64,000 nt of DNA from Gudongella sp. (GTDB lineage Bacteria; Bacillota; Clostridia; Tissierellales; Tissierellaceae). The notes under the pieces were generated by a model. It did no database searches, was not told where the DNA came from, and was given only the letters and a program-made list of their open reading frames with translations. This document shows, one piece after another, positions 57,107 through 64,000 of this stretch (positions within the stretch are counted from its first letter, which is position 1; every line of letters begins with the position of its first letter). Location of the stretch: contig JANKMX010000001.1 of NCBI GenBank assembly GCA_024649995.1, positions 28,441-92,440 on the forward strand, in the 5' to 3' direction. The position numbers and the translations under genes are program-made.

Positions 57107-58381
57107 ATGCTTTCAACCTTAAGGAATGCTTGGAGAATTCCAGACATTAGAAAGAAGATGACCTTCACGATCCTTATGTTGCTGGTTGTGAGATTGGGAG
57201 CGGCAGTGCCCGTACCCTTCATGAACAAGGACATAATCGAAGGTATATTCAATGCCAGTCAGGGTGGAATATTACAATTCCTTGATATGATGGCCGGAGG
57301 AACATTCAGTGACTTCAGTATATTTGCCACAAATATCTACCCATACATCACTGCTTCCATTATTCTTCAGCTTTTGACAATAGCAATCCCAAAACTGGAA
57401 GAGCTGGCTAAGCAGGGAGAAGAAGGAAAAAAGAAAATCAATCGTTACACCAGATATGGTGCGGTTGTACTGGCAGCGGTTCAGGCAATTGGTTATACAT
57501 TTGGTCTGTTCCGAAATGCTTTGGAAACTCAAAATAGTATGCAGACAGTTATCGTAATATTGTCTATGGTTGCTGGAACGGCATTTCTTATGTGGATTGG
57601 TGAGCTAATTACTGAAAAGGGAATTGGAAATGGTATATCACTTCTGATATTCATAGGAATAATATCAAAGCTACCATCCGACCTGATCAGTACTTTTAAG
57701 CTGGTGAGCATAGGACAATTGAGCTTGATTAAGGTATTGTTGTTTGGAATAGTAATGCTTGTTATCATTGCTTTTGTAGTAGCTCTTCAGGAAGGACAGC
57801 GTAGGATTCCTGTGCAGTATGCAAAGAGAGTCGTGGGAAGAAAAATGTACGGTGGACAAAGTACTCATATCCCCATCAAGGTATTGATGGCAGGAGTAAT
57901 CCCTGTAATATTCGCATCCTCACTGCTGGCACTGCCACAGACATTCGCTCTGTTCTCACAGGGAGGAATTACACAATGGGTGGAGAAATACCTTACACCG
58001 GCAGGAAGCGTCGGAATCTGGGTTTACTCAATTCTCAACATATTGTTGATTGTATTCTTCACATATTTCTATACGGCAGTACAATTCAATACAGTAGAAT
58101 ATTCAAAGAACCTTCAGCAAAACGGAGGCTTTATTCCGGGAATTAGACCTGGAAGACCCACATCAGACTATTTGAACAAGGTAGTCAACAGAATAGTATT
58201 CGTTGGTGGTATATCCCTTGCACTACTTGCATCACTGCCAATAGTGCTATCAAAGGTGTTCGCCATGAATGTAAACTTTGGTGGAACTGCCATAATAATT
58301 GTAGTAGGTGTTGCGTTGGAGACTGTAAAACAAATAGAATCACAAATGTTGATGAGACATTACAAGGGATTCTTGAACTAG
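57107..58381 (+). CDS. secY: preprotein translocase subunit SecY
   Basis: A 424-residue membrane channel subunit with ten hydrophobic segments. The plug-side GGTFSDFSIFATNIYPYITASI, split as GGTFSDFSIFATNI and YPYITASI, the cytosolic loops QEGQRRIPVQYAKRVVG and PGIRPGRPTSDYLNKVVNR are standard. ATG 57107 is two bases after rplO, with GAGGTG in the rplO end. SecE is encoded at 32152. Confidence 0.97.
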   Translation: MLSTLRNAWRIPDIRKKMTFTILMLLVVRLGAAVPVPFMNKDIIEGIFNASQGGILQFLDMMAGGTFSDFSIFATNIYPYITASIILQLLTIAIPKLEELAKQGEEGKKKINRYTRYGAVVLAAVQAIGYTFGLFRNALETQNSMQTVIVILSMVAGTAFLMWIGELITEKGIGNGISLLIFIGIISKLPSDLISTFKLVSIGQLSLIKVLLFGIVMLVIIAFVVALQEGQRRIPVQYAKRVVGRKMYGGQSTHIPIKVLMAGVIPVIFASSLLALPQTFALFSQGGITQWVEKYLTPAGSVGIWVYSILNILLIVFFTYFYTAVQFNTVEYSKNLQQNGGFIPGIRPGRPTSDYLNKVVNRIVFVGGISLALLASLPIVLSKVFAMNVNFGGTAIIIVVGVALETVKQIESQMLMRHYKGFLN

Positions 58382-58388
58382 ACTATAG

Positions 58389-59045
<657 letters not shown>

Positions 59046-59087
59046 AGGGGATAAAGCCCTTACCAGCATAACAAAGAGGTGAATATA

Positions 59088-59369
59088 ATGGATTCCACTA
59101 GTGACATATCCATCGGACAGGTGGTGAAGTCAAGAGCTGGCCGTGATAAAGGAAGAATATTCTTGATATACGACATAGCGGATGATCAATATGTATATGT
59201 AGTTGACGGAGATCTTAGAAAGCTTGACAGACCAAAGAAGAAGAAAATCAAGCACTTGATTGTATTCAACACTGTTATGCCTGAATTCAAGGATAAGATA
59301 GAGAATAGCGTAAAGATAAATAACTCATATATTAGAAAAATTCTGGAACCTTTCAATAAGAGTTTCTAA
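59088..59369 (+). CDS. KOW domain RNA-binding protein (L14e/L6e-like)
   Basis: A 93-residue small basic protein with a KOW-like start ([20 protein letters not shown]) and [18 protein letters not shown]. The family is conserved between map and infA in Clostridia and resembles archaeal L14e; its role is not known. GTG 59079 lies in the GAGGTG site, so ATG 59088 is used. It directly follows adk. Confidence 0.9.
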   Translation: MDSTSDISIGQVVKSRAGRDKGRIFLIYDIADDQYVYVVDGDLRKLDRPKKKKIKHLIVFNTVMPEFKDKIENSVKINNSYIRKILEPFNKSF

Positions 59370-59398
59370 ATGAGAGTTGAACAGGAGGTTCGAAATCC

Positions 59399-59617
59399 AT
59401 GGCTAAAAAAGATGTAATAGAGGTTGAAGGTACGGTTATCGATGCATTACCTAATGCCATATTTAAAGTAAGGCTTGAGAACGGACACGAAATTTTAGCC
59501 CATATTTCCGGTAAGTTGAGGATGCACTACATCAGAATATTACCCGGAGATACCGTAACAGTAGAACTATCGCCCTACGATTTAACAAGAGGCAGGATAA
59601 CCTGGCGAAACAAGTAG
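59399..59617 (+). CDS. infA: translation initiation factor IF-1
   Basis: A 72-residue OB-fold factor binding the 30S A site. [40 protein letters not shown] and the end [16 protein letters not shown] are standard. ACAGGAGG precedes ATG 59399. Confidence 0.97.
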   Translation: MAKKDVIEVEGTVIDALPNAIFKVRLENGHEILAHISGKLRMHYIRILPGDTVTVELSPYDLTRGRITWRNK

Positions 59618-59633
59618 CATAGGAGGGATTATT

Positions 59634-59747
59634 ATGAAAGTCAGACCATCTGTAAAAAAGATGTGTGAAAAGTGCAAAGTCATCAAAAGAAAAGGAAGAG
59701 TAATGGTCATCTGTGAAAATCCTAAACATAAACAAAAACAAGGTTAA
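59634..59747 (+). CDS. rpmJ: 50S ribosomal protein L36
   Basis: A 37-residue zinc protein read directly between infA and rpsM. It starts [19 protein letters not shown] and ends [15 protein letters not shown], with the C-x2-C, Cys and His zinc ligands of the C+ form. AGGAGGG precedes ATG 59634. Confidence 0.97.
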   Translation: MKVRPSVKKMCEKCKVIKRKGRVMVICENPKHKQKQG

Positions 59748-59781
59748 TAACGAGTTTGAAAAATAGGAGGTGTAGACGTTA

Positions 59782-60144
59782 ATGGCAAGAATTGCAGGCG
59801 TAGACTTACCAAGAGATAAAAGAGTTGAAATTGGTTTGACATATATATTTGGTATCGGTAAAACCAGCTCAAATGAAATTCTAAAAAAAGCTGGAGTTGA
59901 CAAGGACACTAGGGTAAAGGACCTTACAGAGGCTGAGGTTTCAAACCTTAGGGCAGTAATTGATACCTACCATGTTGAGGGAGATCTTAGAAGAGACATC
60001 GCTCTAAACATAAAGAGACTTAAGGAGATCAACTGCTACAGGGGACTTAGACACAAGAGAGGTCTTCCAGTAAGAGGTCAGAGAACAAAGACAAATGCAA
60101 GGACAAGAAAAGGTCCTAGAAGATTAGTATCCAAGAAGAAATAG
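59782..60144 (+). CDS. rpsM: 30S ribosomal protein S13
   Basis: A 120-residue 30S head protein. [34 protein letters not shown] and [20 protein letters not shown] are standard. AGGAGGTG precedes ATG 59782. Confidence 0.97.
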   Translation: MARIAGVDLPRDKRVEIGLTYIFGIGKTSSNEILKKAGVDKDTRVKDLTEAEVSNLRAVIDTYHVEGDLRRDIALNIKRLKEINCYRGLRHKRGLPVRGQRTKTNARTRKGPRRLVSKKK

Positions 60145-60162
60145 GTAAAGGAGGGGAACTTA

Positions 60163-60561
60163 ATGGCACCTAAAAAAGGTAAAGCAACACGTGTAAGAAG
60201 AAGAGAACGTAAGAACATTGAGAGAGGTCAGGCTCATATTTCTTCATCCTTCAACAATACAATGGTAACACTTACAGATACCCAGGGTAATGTAATATCA
60301 TGGGCAAGCGCAGGACAGCTTGGATTCAGAGGGTCAAGGAAATCCACTCCTTATGCCGCGCAACAATGTGCTGAGGAAGCTGCAAGAAAAGCCATGGATC
60401 ATGGTCTTAAGGTTGTTGAGGTATTTGTAAAGGGACCTGGATCAGGAAGAGAAGCAGCAATAAGGTCACTACAGGCATCCGGACTTGAAGTAAGCATGAT
60501 CAAGGATGTTACTCCAATTCCACACAATGGATGTAGACCACCGAAGAGAAGAAGAGTTTAA
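60163..60561 (+). CDS. rpsK: 30S ribosomal protein S11
   Basis: A 132-residue platform protein. [38 protein letters not shown] and [18 protein letters not shown] are standard. AAAGGAGGGG precedes ATG 60163. Confidence 0.97.
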   Translation: MAPKKGKATRVRRRERKNIERGQAHISSSFNNTMVTLTDTQGNVISWASAGQLGFRGSRKSTPYAAQQCAEEAARKAMDHGLKVVEVFVKGPGSGREAAIRSLQASGLEVSMIKDVTPIPHNGCRPPKRRRV

Positions 60562-60579
60562 TAGGAGGTGTAAATAGAG

Positions 60580-61203
60580 ATGGCAAGATATACAGGGCCA
60601 GTTTGCAGATTGTGCCGAAGAGAAGGTATAAAGCTTTTCCTGAAGGGAGACAGATGCTATACAGACAGATGTGCTCTTAACAAGAGAAACTTTGCACCAG
60701 GACAACACGGACAATCTAGAAAGAAAGTAACTGAGTATGGAATGCAGCTAAGAGAAAAGCAAAAGGTACGTAGATTCTATGGACTTTCAGAGTCACAAAT
60801 GAGCAAGTACTTCATGATGGCTGATAAAATGAAGGGTGTAACCGGTGAGAATCTGTTCAAGATTCTTGAGTCAAGACTTGACAATGTAGTTTACAGAATG
60901 GGTCTGGCTGCTTCTAGAGCAGAAGCAAGACAACTAGTGACACATGGACACTTCCTGCTGAACGGAAATAAGGCGACAATACCTTCACTTATGACTGCAG
61001 TAGGTGATGTTATCGAGGTTAAGGAAAAAAGCCGTGGTAGCGAGAAATTCAAGACTTTGGTTGAAAACCACAGCGGAAATACAGCGCCATGGATAAACAT
61101 AGATCTTGAAAAACTAAGAGGAACAATCGTAGCTGAATCAACCAGAGAGGACATTGATCTTCCAGTTGAAGAACATCTAATCGTCGAGCTATATTCTAAA
61201 TAA
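60580..61203 (+). CDS. rpsD: 30S ribosomal protein S4
   Basis: A 207-residue 16S assembly protein. The N-terminal zinc motif is present (CRLCRREG, then DRC), followed by [11 protein letters not shown] and the S4 domain with [28 protein letters not shown] precedes ATG 60580. It lies inside the alpha operon, unlike Bacillus where rpsD is separate. Confidence 0.97.
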   Translation: MARYTGPVCRLCRREGIKLFLKGDRCYTDRCALNKRNFAPGQHGQSRKKVTEYGMQLREKQKVRRFYGLSESQMSKYFMMADKMKGVTGENLFKILESRLDNVVYRMGLAASRAEARQLVTHGHFLLNGNKATIPSLMTAVGDVIEVKEKSRGSEKFKTLVENHSGNTAPWINIDLEKLRGTIVAESTREDIDLPVEEHLIVELYSK

Positions 61204-61268
61204 TCGATATAATAGTATCAGTTGCCCTCGTCCGTTAAAAATAAAAATATCAAGGAGGGTTATGCTTA

Positions 61269-62216
61269 ATGATAGAAATTGAAAAGCCTAGAATTGAGAT
61301 CATGGAATTAAGTGAAGATGGAAGCTATGGTAAATTTGTTGTGGAGCCCCTTGAAAGAGGCTACGGAACAACTCTGGGAAACTCCCTTAGAAGAGTCCTG
61401 CTTTCATCATTGCCCGGAGCGGCTATATCATCAATAAAAATCCAGGGAGTGCTGCATGAATTTGCAACTATCCCCGGTGTTTTGGAAGATGTGCCAGAAA
61501 TTATACTCAATATCAAGGAAATAGCAGCAAAAATGTACACTGAAGAGCCTGTAACCATGATCATCGACGTAGAGGGACCCCAGGTGGTAACTGCCGGTGA
61601 CATAGCAACGGGAATGGAAGTCGAAATTGTAAACAAGGATCAGCATATAGCAACCGTCAATGAAGATGGAAAGCTGTATATTGAGCTTGAGCTTATCAGA
61701 GGAAGAGGCTACTCAGTTGCCGAGAAGAACAAGAAGGAAGGTCAGCCTGTGGGAGTGATTCCCGTAGACTCATCCTTTACTCCTGTAAGCAAGGTCAACT
61801 ACCAGGTTGGAAACACAAGAGTCGGACAGATAACTGACTTTGACAAGCTTGTGCTTGACGTCTGGACAAATGGTACCATGAGTGCTGACGAAGCCACCTC
61901 ATTGGGAGCCAAAATCCTTACTGAGCACCTGAACCTTTTCATTGGACTTACAGACCATGTCAACGAGGTTGAAATCATGGTTGAAAAGGAAGAGGACAAG
62001 AAGGAGAAGGTACTTGAAATGACAGTTGAGGAGCTGGACCTTTCAGTTAGAAGCTATAACTGTCTTAAGAGGGCAGCAATCAATACTGTTGAGGAATTGA
62101 CCGAAAAAACTGAGGAAGACATGATGAAGGTTAGAAATCTAGGAAAGAAATCCCTTGAAGAGGTACAGAAAAAACTTGCTGAATTGGGATTGAGCCTTAA
62201 ATCAAGTGATGAATAA
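61269..62216 (+). CDS. rpoA: DNA-directed RNA polymerase subunit alpha
   Basis: A 315-residue subunit. The N-terminal assembly domain has [20 protein letters not shown] and the C-terminal domain (about 245-315) has the helix-hairpin-helix [20 protein letters not shown], which contacts UP elements and activators. AAGGAGGG precedes ATG 61269. Confidence 0.97.
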   Translation: MIEIEKPRIEIMELSEDGSYGKFVVEPLERGYGTTLGNSLRRVLLSSLPGAAISSIKIQGVLHEFATIPGVLEDVPEIILNIKEIAAKMYTEEPVTMIIDVEGPQVVTAGDIATGMEVEIVNKDQHIATVNEDGKLYIELELIRGRGYSVAEKNKKEGQPVGVIPVDSSFTPVSKVNYQVGNTRVGQITDFDKLVLDVWTNGTMSADEATSLGAKILTEHLNLFIGLTDHVNEVEIMVEKEEDKKEKVLEMTVEELDLSVRSYNCLKRAAINTVEELTEKTEEDMMKVRNLGKKSLEEVQKKLAELGLSLKSSDE

Positions 62217-62240
62217 CCTAAGCAAGAAGGAGGGATAAAT

Positions 62241-62582
62241 GTGACAACACTAAGAAAACTTGGTCGCCCTACTGCTCATAGAAAAGCAATGTTGAGAAAT
62301 CAAGTTACATCATTACTAAGGGAAGAAAGAATTGAAACCACAGTAACCAGAGCCAAAGAGACAAAGAGAATGGCAGAGAAAATGATAACTTTGGCAAAGA
62401 AAGGCGATCTTCACGCAAGAAGACAAGCACTTGCATTCATATATGATGAAGATGTGGTGAGGAAATTATTCGATGAAATAGGTCCTAAGTATGCCGACAG
62501 AAATGGTGGTTATACAAGGGTATTAAAGGTTGGTCCTCGTCGCGGAGATGGCGCAGAAATAGCTATATTGGAACTTGTTTAA
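62241..62582 (+). CDS. rplQ: 50S ribosomal protein L17
   Basis: A 113-residue protein ending the ribosomal cluster. [40 protein letters not shown] and [20 protein letters not shown] are standard. The start is GTG 62241 with AAGGAGGG upstream. Confidence 0.96.
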   Translation: MTTLRKLGRPTAHRKAMLRNQVTSLLREERIETTVTRAKETKRMAEKMITLAKKGDLHARRQALAFIYDEDVVRKLFDEIGPKYADRNGGYTRVLKVGPRRGDGAEIAILELV

Positions 62583-62587
62583 TAGGG

Positions 62588-62625
62588 AGGGGGATTAAGT
62601 TGACACTTAGTCCCTTTAGTTTTGT
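62588..62625 (+). terminator. terminator of the S10-spc-alpha transcript
   Basis: A 13-bp stem with three G-U pairs (AGGGGGATTAAGT at 62588-62600 with ACTTAGTCCCTTT at 62605-62617) is followed by AGTTTTGT. The T run is short. Confidence 0.65.
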
Positions 62626-62655
62626 ACGTTCCATTTGGTTGCCAGAAATGGTCAA

Positions 62656-62684
62656 TTGAAATAACATTTTGCTTATGTTATATT
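62656..62684 (+). promoter_or_regulatory. promoter of the ecfA genes
   Basis: TTGAAA (62656-62661), a 17-base spacer and TATATT (62679-62684) lie 35 bases before the ecfA1 start. This gives the ECF genes their own transcript. Confidence 0.7.
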
Positions 62685-62719
62685 TAACTGGTAATAGTAA
62701 ATTCTAACAGAGGTATAAT

Positions 62720-63565
62720 ATGAATGAAAAAAACAACAATATAATGATCGATATACAGAATGTGAGCTATGAATATAGCTCCTACATTGATGAAAGCATC
62801 CAATTGGCCGTGAAGGACTTGAGCCTCCAAATCGAAAGAGGGGAATTTTTTGTGGTTCTTGGACATAATGGATCTGGAAAATCCACCCTGGCAAAGATGA
62901 TCAACGGATTGATTCTACCATCAAAGGGTGAAGTTCTTGTAAATGGCATGAACACAAGGGATGAAGAAAAGATCTGGGACATCAGATCAACAGCGGGCAT
63001 GGTATTCCAGAATCCCGACAATCAGATTGTAGCTACGATTGTTGAGGAGGATGTTGCCTTTGGACCGGAAAACCTTGGAGTGCCTCCCGCGGAGATAAGA
63101 AAGCGGGTCGATGCTGCCCTTGAAGTGGTTGAAATGACTGAATACAAGAGTCATGCCCCTCATCTCCTGTCAGGAGGACAAAAACAAAGGGTTGCGATAG
63201 CTGGTATACTGGCCATGGAACCGGACTGCATAATTTTTGACGAACCAACAGCCATGCTAGACCCTTCGGGCAGGCTGGAAGTAATGGAGACCATAAAGAA
63301 GCTTAACGAGGATAAGAACAAGACTATTATTCTTATAACCCACTACATGGATGAAGCAGTTGAAGCTGATAGGGTGATGGTGCTAAATGAAGGAGAAGCA
63401 GTGATGCTGGGGACTCCAAAGGAGATATTCAAGCAGGTTGATAAGCTTAAATCATTGGGACTTGACGTTCCACAGGTAACAGAGCTTGTGTATGAGTTGA
63501 ACAAGGAAGGGTATAATATCAAGGACGATATATTATCTGTTGAGGAGCTGGTGGATACACTATGA
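62720..63565 (+). CDS. ecfA1: ECF transporter A component, first ATPase
   Basis: A 281-residue ABC ATPase of the energy-coupling factor module shared by vitamin and metal importers. Walker A is [12 protein letters not shown], the Q-loop is [20 protein letters not shown], the signature is [14 protein letters not shown] and Walker B is [18 protein letters not shown] precedes ATG 62720. It overlaps the second ATPase by four bases; ecfT would be expected beyond the window. Confidence 0.95.
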   Translation: MNEKNNNIMIDIQNVSYEYSSYIDESIQLAVKDLSLQIERGEFFVVLGHNGSGKSTLAKMINGLILPSKGEVLVNGMNTRDEEKIWDIRSTAGMVFQNPDNQIVATIVEEDVAFGPENLGVPPAEIRKRVDAALEVVEMTEYKSHAPHLLSGGQKQRVAIAGILAMEPDCIIFDEPTAMLDPSGRLEVMETIKKLNEDKNKTIILITHYMDEAVEADRVMVLNEGEAVMLGTPKEIFKQVDKLKSLGLDVPQVTELVYELNKEGYNIKDDILSVEELVDTL

Positions 63566-64000
63566 TTATCGAACTGAAGGATGTTGACTATATTTACAAT
63601 CCGGGAACACCATTTGAGAAAAAGGCCCTGGACAAGATAAACCTTCAGGTGGAAGAGGGAGAATTTATTGGACTTATTGGCCATACCGGATCCGGTAAAT
63701 CAACCCTTGTTCAGCACCTCAATGGACTTATGAAGCCTACATCTGGAACCATCATAATCGATGGGGAGGATCTTTCAAGCAAGGAGACAAAGATGAAGTC
63801 CGTAAGACAGAAGGTGGGTCTTGTGTTTCAGTACCCTGAACATCAGCTGTTTGAGGAGACCATCTACAAGGACATTGCCTTTGGTCCCAGGAATCTTGGA
63901 CTATCTGAAGAAGAGGTAGATAGGAGAGTAAGGGATGCTATGGAGCTTGTGGGTTTGGAATTTGAAGAGCTTAAGGAGAGGTCTCCATTTGAGCTGTCAG
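63562..64000 (+). CDS. ecfA2: ECF transporter A component, second ATPase (cut by window end)
   Basis: A partial gene read directly: 146 codons from ATG 63562 to the right edge, with no stop. It starts [20 protein letters not shown], has Walker [18 protein letters not shown] and the Q-loop [20 protein letters not shown] typical of EcfA2, and is cut just before the ABC signature (FELS). It pairs with ecfA1 to form the heterodimeric ATPase. Confidence 0.93.
   Translation, partial: MIIELKDVDYIYNPGTPFEKKALDKINLQVEEGEFIGLIGHTGSGKSTLVQHLNGLMKPTSGTIIIDGEDLSSKETKMKSVRQKVGLVFQYPEHQLFEETIYKDIAFGPRNLGLSEEEVDRRVRDAMELVGLEFEELKERSPFELS

Noticed and set aside
62600..62605. A perfect TTGACA after rplQ as a -35 box
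   Set aside because: It lies in the loop region of the terminator hairpin and no -10 box is found 16-18 bases downstream; the 62656-62684 pair is better.

Overview
The window looks like a chromosomal core region of a low-GC Gram-positive anaerobe, most likely a member of the Clostridia/Tissierellia. The evidence is the gene order (ctsR-mcsA-mcsB-clpC-radA, then carD-yacL-ispD-ispF-proS-gltX-cysS-mrnC-thyX-rlmB-rae1-sigH, then tuf-rpmG-secE-nusG-rplKAJL-rpoBC and the str and S10-spc-alpha operons), strong AAGGAGG ribosome binding sites, frequent TTG/GTG starts, heavy use of AGA/AGG arginine codons, a T-box leader and a sporulation-type sigma-H. I cannot fix the genus from sequence alone.

Layout. 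1-9.2 kb is a mixed accessory stretch: the tail of an unidentified gene, an M20 amidohydrolase paired with an AbgT-type transporter, a pterin dehydratase on the minus strand, then a plus-strand run (GNAT acetyltransferase, histidine phosphatase, DUF2500 membrane protein, signal peptidase I, a PLP desulfhydrase/deaminase, an AI-2E family membrane protein), a minus-strand YgbA_NO-type protein, a 3-methyladenine glycosylase and a DsrE-like protein. 9.2-12.5 kb holds a divergent EF-G paralogue and a secreted transglutaminase-like protein behind a c-di-GMP-I riboswitch. 12.5-18.4 kb is the CtsR heat-shock/protein-arginine-kinase operon plus radA, with a visible CtsR operator. 18.5-30.3 kb carries a minus-strand MazG-like protein, CarD, a PIN-TRAM protein, two MEP-pathway genes, a T-box-controlled aminoacyl-tRNA synthetase group and RNA-processing genes ending with sigH. 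30.4-47.7 kb holds tRNA-Thr(GGU)-tuf, rpmG-secE-nusG, rplKA, rplJL with an L10 leader, rpoBC, an L7Ae-like gene, rpsLG, fusA and a second tuf. 47.7-62.6 kb is the S10-spc-alpha supercluster, complete except that map is absent between adk and the KOW gene. The window ends inside the second of two ECF transporter ATPase genes.

The genes serve mainly translation, transcription and proteostasis. The more informative parts are the RNA leaders: a c-di-GMP-I riboswitch with a candidate anti-Shine-Dalgarno strand, a T-box, an L10 leader, a candidate L1 site before rplK, and several structured untranslated regions (nusG, rpoB, rpsL-rpsG, rpsJ) that I cannot assign to a known family. The two tuf genes are identical at the DNA level over about 1.2 kb. 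I found no CRISPR array, prophage, insertion sequence or clearly new multi-gene system. The best candidates for something undescribed are the unassigned leaders.
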